Of a stretch of DNA of 64,000 nucleotides, positions 36,991 through 48,010 are shown one piece after another. The stretch comes from Argentina anserina (lineage: Eukaryota; Streptophyta; Magnoliopsida; Rosales; Rosaceae). The translations under genes and the position numbers were made by a program. Below the pieces are notes generated by a model. It did no database searches, had not been told where the DNA came from, and saw nothing but the letters and a program-made list of their open reading frames with translations. The stretch is from the NCBI RefSeq assembly GCF_933775445.1, contig NC_065878.1, forward strand, positions 7,152,001 through 7,216,000, written 5' to 3'. How positions within the stretch are numbered: the first letter of the stretch is position 1; each line of letters opens with the position of its first letter.

Positions 36991-38056
36991 TGTCCTTGGT
37001 GAATGCTTGGTGATCAAATCACAAGTTATAGCTACGAATAAAAACATATGTATGCAGATTTAAATATGTTTGTTGTCCTGAGTAATTTCTTAGGTTGCTT
37101 TTAGGTTTTAATTCTTGTTTAATTTTTGACAAAAGGATTATTATTAGGAAAATTATGTACTATGAGCATTGGGTTAACTTTAAGTAACCATAACCTTTAA
37201 TCTAGACCTTCATTCCAGAGAACATTTCACCTGATAAACTCCTATACTGCCACTTTATATCTACACTTGGTGGTTAATTTTGAAGTGTTAACCAGATGTC
37301 TGCATTCTGTAGTTGTTGTCCAGTTTGCGCTTGTACTGAAAACTAAACATTTCGGTCGCTTATTTGAAGTTGGTGTCTGAATAAAAGTTGCATTGTTATT
37401 CATGTTTTGCTTCTCAACAACCCGGTGGCAAGGAATGAAGCACTAGCTTGTTACGTTTAAAGATGCAGAATGAGAATACCGCAAAACCAAACGTTGCCTA
37501 CTTGTTAACAAGAACATAGATGGATATATGATGTATGCGGATGATAGTCGATGTACCGTTGTAATGATGCAGTATTTGTAATCCAAGCTACAACATGCAA
37601 AGTGATCATCCTCAACAGTAATCTTAAACTCAAAACAATACAATGACATTGCCAGGATTGTCTGGTGAAAATATGAATATCCCATTATCCTTCTGATTTC
37701 CAATGAGGGTCGCAGAATCCAAGCACTTAGAGCTGCTATATCATGCGAAATTGCGAATCCATGAATGAATCACCATCATATATGACAAGAATAAGAAGAA
37801 TATGAGGATTATAAAATGATCATATAATAAATTGCGTACATAGTCATTTCTTAGACTAATTCTCATCACTTTGGACCTGGGGTGTCGATCTTAATGTGTG
37901 AAATTCCCTGTACTCAATTGTACCAAACAGTTCTAATTCTTCCAACATGCCAACTGGTGAGCTTCAGAACAGCCTGCTGGGGGAACCTGTGTCACAGTTG
38001 ATTCCCATTTCAATATATGGGTCATGACTTCTATCTCAGCTCTTTTTTAGCAAGTT
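36991..38056. other. Intergenic DNA and kelch gene 3' UTR
   Basis: No gene seen. The right few hundred bases should be the 3' UTR of the minus-strand kelch gene. The 86-codon minus frame at 37443-37703 has no recognisable content. Confidence 0.45.
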
Positions 38057-41000
38057 TCATGCGTTGCCACCACTACCAGCAATCCATCGCCAAACACCAC
38101 CAGAACCTTGTCTCTGAACAGATGAAGCAAGCTCCATATCCTGTTCCATTGCAGATTTCTGTCCACGAAGTGCCTGTACCTCATTCTTAATGGACTGCAC
38201 TGATTCTAGTATCTTCTGTAATTCACTAATTTGAGCCTAGAAATGCGATACCGGACAACAGAATTATTTGTAAATAATGTTGAACGACTTCATGTGCCAA
38301 ACCAACTAAAATATATAAAAGATAGGTACCTCCAATTTAAAGCATCTTGATCTCTCAGCTACAAGTTGCCCTTGGACTGATTGCAGTTCCTGATAGAATA
38401 TGGATAGTGTGAATATCTCTCTTGCCAACATAAATAAATACAGATTTATTCAAAAAAAAAAATACAGACTTAAACAACTAATACAAAAGAGCATACCTTG
38501 GACAACTCACTGTGAGTATTGTTGACTTCATCTATCTCCTGGCTAACCCTGGCATTTTCTTTCCTGATTTCAGATAGAGACAATTCCAGTACACCTTTCT
38601 CTTCTCTCAGGGCTTCAATGTCAATTGTAAAATCTTGTTCAGTATGATGATTTTCAGCTCCATTGGAGTTTGAATGTACTGTCGTAAAATTCAATTTTTC
38701 TGATTTAGTCAAGGCATAGGCAGCAGTAACAGATGCTGCTGCTGCAGCAGCCGCAGGTGACTGGAATATCTTTCGTTGCGAAGAGTCATTTGGTTTGGAT
38801 CTCATAACAAAAACCTTTAAAAGTAAGTGCAACAAATAAGCCATATTAGAGAACTTAGATAAGCCCACATTCAGAATTCTTAATGTTGCATAACAGCACA
38901 TATGATATTAACCATTCTTCCAAGCAACAACAATGATAAACATCAATTTTTGGCAACTTATAAACCAAGAGTTTCAGAATAGGAACGTGTCCTGTATAGA
39001 GAACAATTAAAACATAATGCAGTTATTGGCTTGCTTACGTCAAATAAATCCATGTCATTGACACCAGAAAATAACGTTTGTCTTCCATTTTTTTCAGTTA
39101 CAAACGCCTACAGATCAGAGAGACCTAATGGAATATAGTAAAAAATTTAAAAAGGACGACTGCCCTTTAGAAATTCAGAGGCTACGTGCATGCGCTCAAG
39201 ATAGATTTTCCATTTATTATTCTACCTATTGCTGCTAAAGAAATAATTGACCCCAAACAGGGGAAATTCCACTCACCCGGTACCCTTTTCAAGAGAGGCA
39301 AATGTCCTTGAAACTAAAGCATATATTCAGTTTGGCAGTGATAATCATTAATCACAACCCTATTTCATGATAGTTCCCATATCTATATCAATATACATAC
39401 AGTCATAAGTCATAACACAACCTTTGGAAGTTATTTATTTGAATGTTTTTTTTTTCCGAAAATGACAAAGCAAAACATGAGTATTAGAAAACCAGATATC
39501 ATTTGGTATGTCTGATTTGCTGTTTACCTATGTTCCAGTTCTCTTCTGTAGTGGCTTAAAAGGAAAAGGGCGGTAGAAGAAGCAACTGCATCTTATAGCA
39601 GAGTAAAGTAGGCCAGCAATGAAGATGGAAAATATCAAATACAGAAATGCAAAGCATCGCAAGCAATGCTTTGCTAATAAAGTTCCACCAAGAAATGAAA
39701 ATAAAGAAAATGGGAAGCCAATTATACATTGCAAACGTGTTGCAAAGTACTACACTATTTGAAGATTTATCATATCTTTTAGGTGCAATCCAAGTGAAAG
39801 TGCAGTGGGGTTGGAGAAGCAATATTTTTGAAACTCCATTTTTTTTTGGCAACTGATTTTAGGGCAGACTACAATCATCATCTACCACTTCTGCTTTGCT
39901 TTAACGTGATGTGATCCTGATCACTATGGCCGACATCGTATCCAAATTTCAGCAATCATAAAATCAATTATGAGAGTGTGGACATCGATGGTTGCAACAG
40001 CATTACTACTGGACTTTCCATGTTCCAACACAAATGTAATCTAATAGGCTTGGATTAAGCCCATGCAGAAATTCAGGCAACAAAATAACAGACTGCTTTA
40101 TTCCATCAGATAACATACCTCATTGCTGTAGTTCCCATTATAGCCACCAAAGGCAACCAAATGCTTCTTTCCATCAAGATTCACGGAGCAGACAGTTAGA
40201 CCCTGTTCCCAAACAGATGTTTACTGATTGAAGTACAAAATATCATGAGTAAAATTTATGTTAACAAGTTGATAGTATGAATTGATCGCAGAAAAAATCT
40301 TCAATTACAGCTTACATCAATATTATGCAACAAATTGGGACACAAAATCTAATAGATTACTGTACTGGACCGTATCATATATAAATATAGTTGTATGTAC
40401 ATACGTACATCAATAATATGTCCTTGAAAGAATATGTTGGACTTCCTGTAAATTTATGATTGAACTGAAAGAAAGAAACAAAAATAAAATGATTTTCATC
40501 ATATATGTATCTTCTGTCTTGTGCTTCTGCATGCACATGACGTGACAAACCCAAAAGTTAAGTACAGAACGGCCCTTATTTTGCCAATTCTTGTTAACTA
40601 AATTCAACTCAACACAATCATGTCAAATCCTTAAGCAGTGATAGTGTTTTCCCCTTCCATCACAAAATTACATATCTAAACATATTATAAAAGAAATATT
40701 AAGTTTAATTTTTGAAAGACACACATTAACAATAACTCTCACTAACACAGAACAAAATGAAAAATTGAAGATAGGAACAAAGTAGAGACCTCACTAGCGA
40801 GTGGATCTCTTTGCTTTACAGTTGTTGACACTGACCACACTAGCTTGGACATATTTAAGGTCAGTGTTTCTGGGCAGCCTGTAATAAAATAGTCTTCATT
40901 ATAAAAGCTAGCAAAGCCAGTTTACTAATAATACGAAGATGTCACAGGACTAGATAGAAAGCAGCAAGGAGCCACAATGTAAGACATACCATTTTTGTTA

Positions 41001-43544
41001 TCTCCACCGCCAACTATATACCAGTTTTCATCAATAGTTATACCCGCATGACCTGCCCTAGGAGCTACAAGATCACCCTGAATTTGTGGCTGGGACCACT
41101 CCATCTGTCACATAAGGCAAAGAATGGGAAGGATACGAAAAAGGCCAATACACACACACGATAATATTCCAATTTATAGCAAACTCATGCAGCTTAAAAC
41201 ACGTATAAAAATTCTTTAGCTTCAAACAAGAGATTATCTACTAGGATACTTTAAAGTATAATCAAGCAAAAGGCTCCCAGAACCATGATCCAAACACTAT
41301 GAAAGACGAGTGCCTGGCGGCCAAGATGTGTGTGGCATATGGAAGAATAAATTCTGACTTCTTTGCATAACATAATAGCTTAATAGTAAATCTCCTGACC
41401 AAAAAAAACTCTCAAGCGAGTATTTGGGTAACTCATCTGAGGCCTGACAATGGTTGAAAATTGAAATACTAAATTAAGAGCTCTTATAACCAACCTGGAG
41501 GAATAATTGTGAATCTTGTAACTTCTTAAATATATAATTGGCGCAAGTTACTTAAAGTTGAAATAATTGGTATAAATTACCCACACACAGAACCGGTGCA
41601 ACATAATTACGACCCACTTTCAAGATGCCTTGGTGGTGAAATGGTAGACACACAAGACTCAGAATCTCGTGCTAAAAAGCGTGGAGGTTCAAGTCCTCTT
41701 CAAGACCCAGAATTTCGTTTGTAAAAATAATATACAGAAGCAAATTATATGCATGTCATTACGTGTATACAATTTCAGATGTAACAGTTTGAAGTCCAAA
41801 ATTCTGATGTGATCAATAAAGCACTTACAGCTTGTAAGTCCAAAACATGAAGATCACCGAAGAAACTAGAATGTGAACAACCACCAAAAATTAAAAGGTA
41901 ACGTTCTGCATGTACTGCTGCTGTGTGATCAAATCTTGGAGCTGGAGGAGTCTGCCTATCATGATTCATAATTCAAGAAAGTAATGAGAATCAAGCACAA
42001 GACATAATGTTGTTGACATAATGCATAGATACTTACAATGTGTCCATCACATCCCAAGTCATAGTCTCTAAATCAAGAACATTGACATCATTCAACAATT
42101 GTCTGGTCCTGTCTTCTCCACCAAACATTATTAATCTGGAGCCAACCAGTGTAGTTGACTGCCCTGCACGAGCTGCCTGGGATATAAATTACCACGATGT
42201 TTCACTTATCACACAACAAGGACTCACTAATATTGGAGCTGAAAAATTGGAGAACATTGAGACTTCATTGTATGGTCCATGGTCACTTTTGACTATGTGG
42301 TTCTGTAAACTCTCTTTGTCATCGTAAAATGTAAATCAATGACGTAACATTAGTTGTTATATGAAATATATAAAACTTCATAGATTGCACTAGCCACATA
42401 GTCTGCACAACATAACACTCACCCAACTTTGAAAGAAAAACAAGAAAAATACGAATGGCAATGAAATAGTTAATATCACTGAGCATATGGGAAAGGAAGG
42501 ATCCACCAATCATACCGGAACTTTTCCTGAAGTCTCCATGATGCCAGAGAGGTGTGTTTCCAAATCGATGAACCACACTATAAGTCCAGTAACAAAGTGC
42601 TTTAGGTTTTTAATTATGTAAAATGGATCAAACGAGGTTTGCATCATTCATAACTAACAAAACGTTGTTGAAGTTATAAGCATATACTATCAGAGTATCA
42701 ATGGATTTTCTCAAAAACAAAAAAAAGAGTATCAATGACTGAAAAAATCTTCTACATTACATGAACTAACAAGAAGATGTCTGAAGTGACAAACCTATTA
42801 TTTTATCAGACAATTTCTTAGAATTCCCCCCAAGGAGAAGAAGTTTGTTGCCCCACTTCACCTGTTAAGCATAATTAAAAAATGGTTAGTAAAAACCATA
42901 TACAACAAGATATAGAAAAACAAGTACGAATGATAGACCATGCAAAAGAAAATCTACCAGATTGTGAGAAGAGGTGGGTGGAAGAACTTCCTGTAAACCA
43001 GTATCTTCAAAACTACTGGGATGTGCATTCAGTTTTATAGTTGACCATAGCAAATTTCTAAAGTCAAAGACCTGCAAAAAGAGTTCATTATTACATGACC
43101 CATAAAGGAGCCCCCAAATTAAATAGCAAATGAGCCAATTAGTTACCTGAACATCAGATAGATGCCGTCCATTACGACTCCCGCCAACAATGGATAAGTT
43201 TTCATCAACTACTACAGCAGCATGCTACGTAAAAATAAAATTAGCAATGGTAAGCAGGCAAGTATATTCTACTCTTTATAGTAAGAATTGTGATAATAAA
43301 TATCACATAGTTTTGACCGTACACTTGCAAACAAAATCAAAAAGATGTTTGAATCAAAAAGAATAAAAGGTGCGGGGCTTAGCATGTCCCCTTTTTTCTA
43401 GATGTTATTAGAAATTTATCTGTCTACCTTGTAGCGAGCTGGTGGTCGTGAGCCAGATACAGGAAGTGCTACCCACTGATCATATACCAACTGAGATTGC
43501 CAATTGTTGGCATCCACATCATTCGTTATTTCTTCTGTTCCCAT
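38057..43544 (-). CDS. Kelch-repeat protein with C-terminal coiled coil
   Basis: I read 13 coding exons on the minus strand giving 516 aa: 43428-43544, 43147-43224, 42958-43071, 42795-42861, 42516-42577, 42037-42176, 41829-41955, 40990-41104, 40790-40878, 40119-40202, 38497-38814, 38330-38389, 38057-38236. All are GT-AG and phase-consistent. Residues 1-330 carry about six kelch blades with the GG motif: IVGGSRNGRHLSDV, LLGGNSKK, MFGGEDRTRQLLNDV, IFGGCSHSSFFGDL, IVGGGDNKN, AFGGYNGNYSNE. After FVMRSKP and an alanine run (SPAAAAAAASVTAA) comes a coiled coil (about 395-500) and a conserved end VWRWIAG. The family is often named ACBP4-like, but no acyl-CoA-binding domain is present. A role as a protein-interaction scaffold is an inference. 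A non-coding first exon ends at 44754. Confidence 0.88.
41627..41707 (+). pseudogene. Chloroplast-type tRNA-Leu pseudogene in kelch intron
   Basis: 81 bases reading GCCTTGGTGGTGAAATGGTA at the 5' end, a long variable arm, GGAGGTTCAAGTCCTCTTC as the T arm, and a 3' end TTCAAGAC. Size and sequence match plastid trnL-CAA. The anticodon loop reads CTCAGAA, so the anticodon is CAG rather than CAA. The acceptor stem has a C-A mismatch (GCCTTGG against TCAAGAC) and the anticodon stem has one mismatch. The flanks do not look plastid-derived. It lies antisense in the intron between the exons at 40990-41104 and 41829-41955. It is probably an inert plastid-derived copy. Confidence 0.8.
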
Positions 43545-44320
43545 ACCAGCAGTCTGCTGATAAAAGTTGCTTTAGATCTCTTATACTACTGAAACTACCA
43601 TACAGTCCAAAGCAAGTCATTTATTGATCAAATGAATTACATAATTGAAGTAGACAAGAGTGTCCAGAAAAGGATGAGCAGCAGAAAATTCATAAAATTC
43701 CAACCGCAGCAGCTACGATCCAATCAAACCCCTATATAACCGGACCTACTGTAGTAATCTGGCAGAAAAATAAAATAAAAGAAGCTATTGTATCTTAAAG
43801 CCACCGGAACAGAAGCAAAAAGTCTTTGTAGTGTTCAAAAAGTCTTCTATGTTTTTCCACCCAGAGCTCCCACATTAAGGACCAACATATAGCAACCCCA
43901 AAAGACATTGGCATTTTTTTCTCTTGCCAAACGCAAAGTTTTTGACCAAAAAAACAAAAGAACAAAAAATCAAAAACAAAAATGTAGGCCAATTCCCTTG
44001 CAGTAATACACTAGTAAGAAGACAAGCTAAAGTAAGTATTCACCCTAACTAGCAGGTAAGAAATTTGGTTCTGAATTATCATCAATCAGAATCTTGGATG
44101 ACAAGTAACAAGGAAATGAATCAGAAGCTTTCGTTACATCTTGTCTGATCCATTCTCAAGTAACCAAACAAATTCTTTATTAAAAAGAAATAAAATTAAA
44201 AAAAAAACAAGCAACTCTGCTACTTCACTTACTTCGTCATCGTTCAAAATTTACTAGCACACCCCCAACATTGGCATTGCGTAACCCAACTAGTACTCCC
44301 TAGACTTCTTTCAATTTCCA

Positions 44321-44337
44321 CCCCCCCCCCCCCCCCC
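44321..44337. repeat. C17 homopolymer in kelch intron 1
   Basis: Seventeen consecutive C on the plus strand, hence G17 in the pre-mRNA of the minus-strand gene. The exact length in the genome is uncertain because such runs are error-prone. Confidence 0.7.
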
Positions 44338-44753
44338 ACAATCAACAGTGTCGTTCTTTTTAACTCGGCAGCCCTCTTACAATTCGCATTCATATCTCAC
44401 TCTCATCCCTATCAATAAAAAAGCAAATACTAACTACGATGCCGCCTCATCCAAACTGAAAGCCTACAGAAATGAGACCCCCAACATTGTTCTTGTTTGC
44501 TAAAATGCACGACTCATACTTATATACAGCTCCACACAATGAGACTAGTTATATATACTTACTATGCCACGGTCTATAGTTTCGCAATCCGATTTTTCTA
44601 AATTGTAATTAGATTGAGGACTAAAGAGTGATCCAATTCAGTAACCGTGTAGCTGGAAATGAAGACTAAAAGAGCATATATCAGAATTGATTGATAGCTC
44701 AGATTTGGAACAAAGAGGAAGGAATGAGAGAAAGAGAAAAGAGATCAATGTAC

Positions 44754-44843
44754 CTCGGAATTGAATTGCAAGAGAAACAAGATCGGACGGTGGTGAATCG
44801 AAGACCCAGGAAGGAAGAAGAGTCGGGAGATCTCTGCTCTGCT

Positions 44844-44880
<37 letters not shown>
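44754..44880 (-). other. Non-coding first exon (5' UTR) of the kelch gene
   Basis: A GAG-GTACAT donor at 44754/44753 precedes the first coding exon by 1.2 kb. The exon contains a (TC)16 run (44846-44877), seen as GA repeats in the mRNA. GA/CT-rich leaders are common near plant core promoters. The upstream edge is not defined. Confidence 0.5.
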
Positions 44881-45005
44881 TCTCCCTAAACACAACGGGA
44901 ACAGCCGAAAATTTAAGTCATCGTTTTCGACTTCAAAACCACATTTCCCTTTTTCTTTTTCTTTGTTTTTTTTTTCAAAAGGGTGATTTTAGATATATTT
45001 TCATA

Positions 45006-45728
45006 CGGGTGCGTTTATTTTCACCTCATAGTGTATTTTGTTCCCCCTATGGCTAATTAATTTATTTTATTCACCTCACAATTTATTAAAACTATTGTAA
45101 TAGACCAAAAAACTTATTAAATTACATTTTTTTTATTTTTCAAAACTCACGTATATACATATTAAACCCTAAAAATAATAAAAAGATTGAAACCCTAAAA
45201 CCCTAATTTGGTATTAAGGATTAGTCATCTTCAATTTTTCTTCAGTTCAAGAAATTTCATGCCACTAAAGAGACATTTATAGACAGCAATGGATTGATAT
45301 CAATGACAATATTGTTAATGTGATCTAATATTATTCTGTTTATTGGGATTTGGATTTAATGTGATCTAACTTGTTTTTTTAGTTGAGATTTTTCTCAACT
45401 AAATTATGCTCATATATATATATGTGAGAAAAATATTGTATGTGACCCTATATATTATTTAAAAATTATAATTACAAGTAATTAATTGTAAGTTTTTTCT
45501 TAATAGAGATTGTCAAAATAAATTTGAAATACAATCTGAACAAATTAGAATTGACAAACAAAATGATGTAAGATGAGAGAAGAATGTAAAAAATTATGTT
45601 GGGTGAACAAAGTATTATTAAAAAAAGAAAAATTAGGTATTATAATTAGGTGAATAAAATAATTTAGAATTAAAATATATATAATTGGGATGGAAAGAGA
45701 ACGTGGGGTGAACAAAATAGCCGCACCC
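45006..45728. mobile_element. Mutator-type MITE with 9-bp target duplication
   Basis: The left end is CGGGTGCGTTTATTTTCACC and the right end, read inward on the minus strand, is GGGTGCGGCTATTTTGTTCA, an imperfect inverted repeat. ATTTTCATA flanks it on both sides (44997-45005 and 45729-45737), a 9-bp duplication typical of Mutator superfamily insertions. The interior is AT-rich without coding capacity. It lies about 130 bases upstream of the kelch gene's first exon. Confidence 0.75.
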
Positions 45729-46454
45729 ATTTTCATATTTGTTATCTATATCTCATTAAATATTTAAATTATATTTTTCTATTTATATAAACTCTCACCT
45801 TAATATATATATATATATATGTATATTTTAATAGCTCTCACATTACAACTTCACTTTTACAATCTGCAACAAACTTATATTTTCCATTGAAGCATATTAT
45901 ATTCTGGGAGTTGAATCAAATTCATTTAACCTTTGTTGTGGTAGAATTGTGGAGTGTCAGATTGAAAAATCTTGTCTCTGATTTTTCTATTGTGTTCAAA
46001 ATCTATTGTTGATTAATTTTATGAAACCAACATGTATTAATTGACTTATATAAGATCGTTGTTTTTAATTAGAAGTGATTAAATCTCATGTTGGAGCAGA
46101 AAAAAAGATGAGAATAAAGATTGAATCAATGTCTTTTTAGATTGAAATAGAAGATGATGAGAATGAAAAAAAATAGGAGTTGTAGATAGAAATTATAGGA
46201 GTAAATTTGAAATTTTTAAGGGAAAAAAATTATGGTTAAGGTTTAGATAGCAATTATGGAGGTATAACTAGAATTACCTTTAATATCATCGAAGAAAAAA
46301 ATCCACAATGTGTTTTGTTCACGAAAGTGAAGGAATTGGAAAAACTTTTTAGTGGCATACAATAATTAATAAATTAAGATCATAAGGGAAAATAATTTTA
46401 GTCGTTGCTTCCTCTAACATAGTATCATTTTTACTTTCAAATGGTCCCACATCG

Positions 46455-47895
46455 CATTCTGGGTTAAATATTTCTCAATGTAGATGATTACACAACATGT
46501 CCAATAAATAAAGGAACTTTTGTTGCAAAACTTTTTGAAAAAAAACTGATTTGATTATTTGGGATGAAGCTCCGATGTGTGACAAGTATTGTTTTGAATC
46601 GTTAGACAAATCTTTATGTGACATACTTTTCTGATTCAAATGATAAGAAAAAAGTTCCTCCAATTGGTGGAGAACCAATTTTCTTCGGTGGAGACTTTAT
46701 ACAGATCTTGCATGTAATTCCTGGAGGAACTAAAGAAGATATAATTGAACCTTCATTGAACAGTTCGTACCTTTGATCATCATTCAAAGTATTTAACTTG
46801 ACACAAAATATGCGATTATTAAAAAATAGATTAACTGAAAAACAAAATATATATTTCAGATTTTGCAAATTGAATATTACAAATTGGTGAGGGTCATATA
46901 CAGTCAGTTTACGATACAGATGACAAAGACACATCTTGGATTGAAATCTCAAATAATTATTTATTGATTCTTATACTGATCTTATAGAAGCGATTTTTAA
47001 TATACGTACTTATCTGAATTTTATTGCTAATTATAACAATATAGATTACTTAAGAGAACGTGCAATTGTCACAGCACGGAATTCAACAGTTCGAAAAACA
47101 TCAATGATTATGCGATAAACTTACTGTAAGGTGAAACAATTACATGAGAAATTATTATATATATTCACCACATATCTCACGCATACCCACTTAATGTTAT
47201 TGACCCTTTTTTTTCTGTGATTGTTTTTAATTGGTTCTTATATGTAAATAAACTTTTATCATTTTTACAACGTGCATGTTAATTATATCACGTGGTGTGG
47301 CGGGTATATAGAATAATTACTCACAAATACATATTACAGTTTTGATACAATTTCTTTAGACTGGTGCTAACGCAAATATTAATCTTTTATATCCAACGGA
47401 ATTCTTGAAACAACTTGAATTTAATGGATAACCAACACATAAACTAACTTTAAAAGTTGATATGCCAATTATGCTATTAAGAAACATAAATCAAACGAAT
47501 GACCTTTGTAATGACACAAGGTTAATAATAACTAAATTATATGATAGATTAATAGAAGCTAAAATATTGTACATTAATATTGGACATAAATTTTTCTTAA
47601 CAAGAATTGCCTTAATTGCGATTGAACATAGGTGACTATTTACATTTAAATGACGTCAATTTCCTGTAAAACCATGTTATGCAATAACTATAAATAAAAA
47701 TTAAAGTCAATCATTGAACCAAGTTGATATATTTCTTTCTGAACCAATTTTCAGTCATAGACGATTATATGTTGCATTATCAATAGCTACGTCAAAGGAT
47801 TGTGTTAAAATTATGATTAATAATATTAATAATATACCAAATGTATATAAAAAAAATATAGTTTTCAAAGATGTTTTACAAATTTTGAATTGAAA
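46455..47895 (+). mobile_element. Helitron PIF1-type helicase relic
   Basis: In successive frames the plus strand reads DLIIWDEAPM (Walker B region, about 46540-46580), then FFGGDFIQILHVIPGGTKEDI (about 46680-46745), FNLTQNMRL and YLRERAIVTARNS (about 47045-47085). It continues with HKLTLKVDMPIMLLRN and DTRLIITKLYD (about 47435-47545), and finally SEPIFSHRRLYVALSIATS (about 47735-47800). This is the order of the C-terminal helicase domain of plant Helitron RepHel proteins. Stops and frameshifts are frequent, and the Rep nuclease part is missing. Confidence 0.85.
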
Positions 47896-48010
47896 AGAAT
47901 GATGTTTCAAGAAATGCAAAAGAAGAAACTTCCAAATTTATGGGACATGGGTCGGACCCGATCGTAAAGTCTTTCGAAACTGTGAGCTGTGACTCTGAAG
48001 GAAACCAAAA

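Noticed and set aside
44691..45056. 121-codon plus frame over the kelch first exon
   Set aside because: Its composition comes from the TC repeat and purine-rich leader; antisense to the supported gene.
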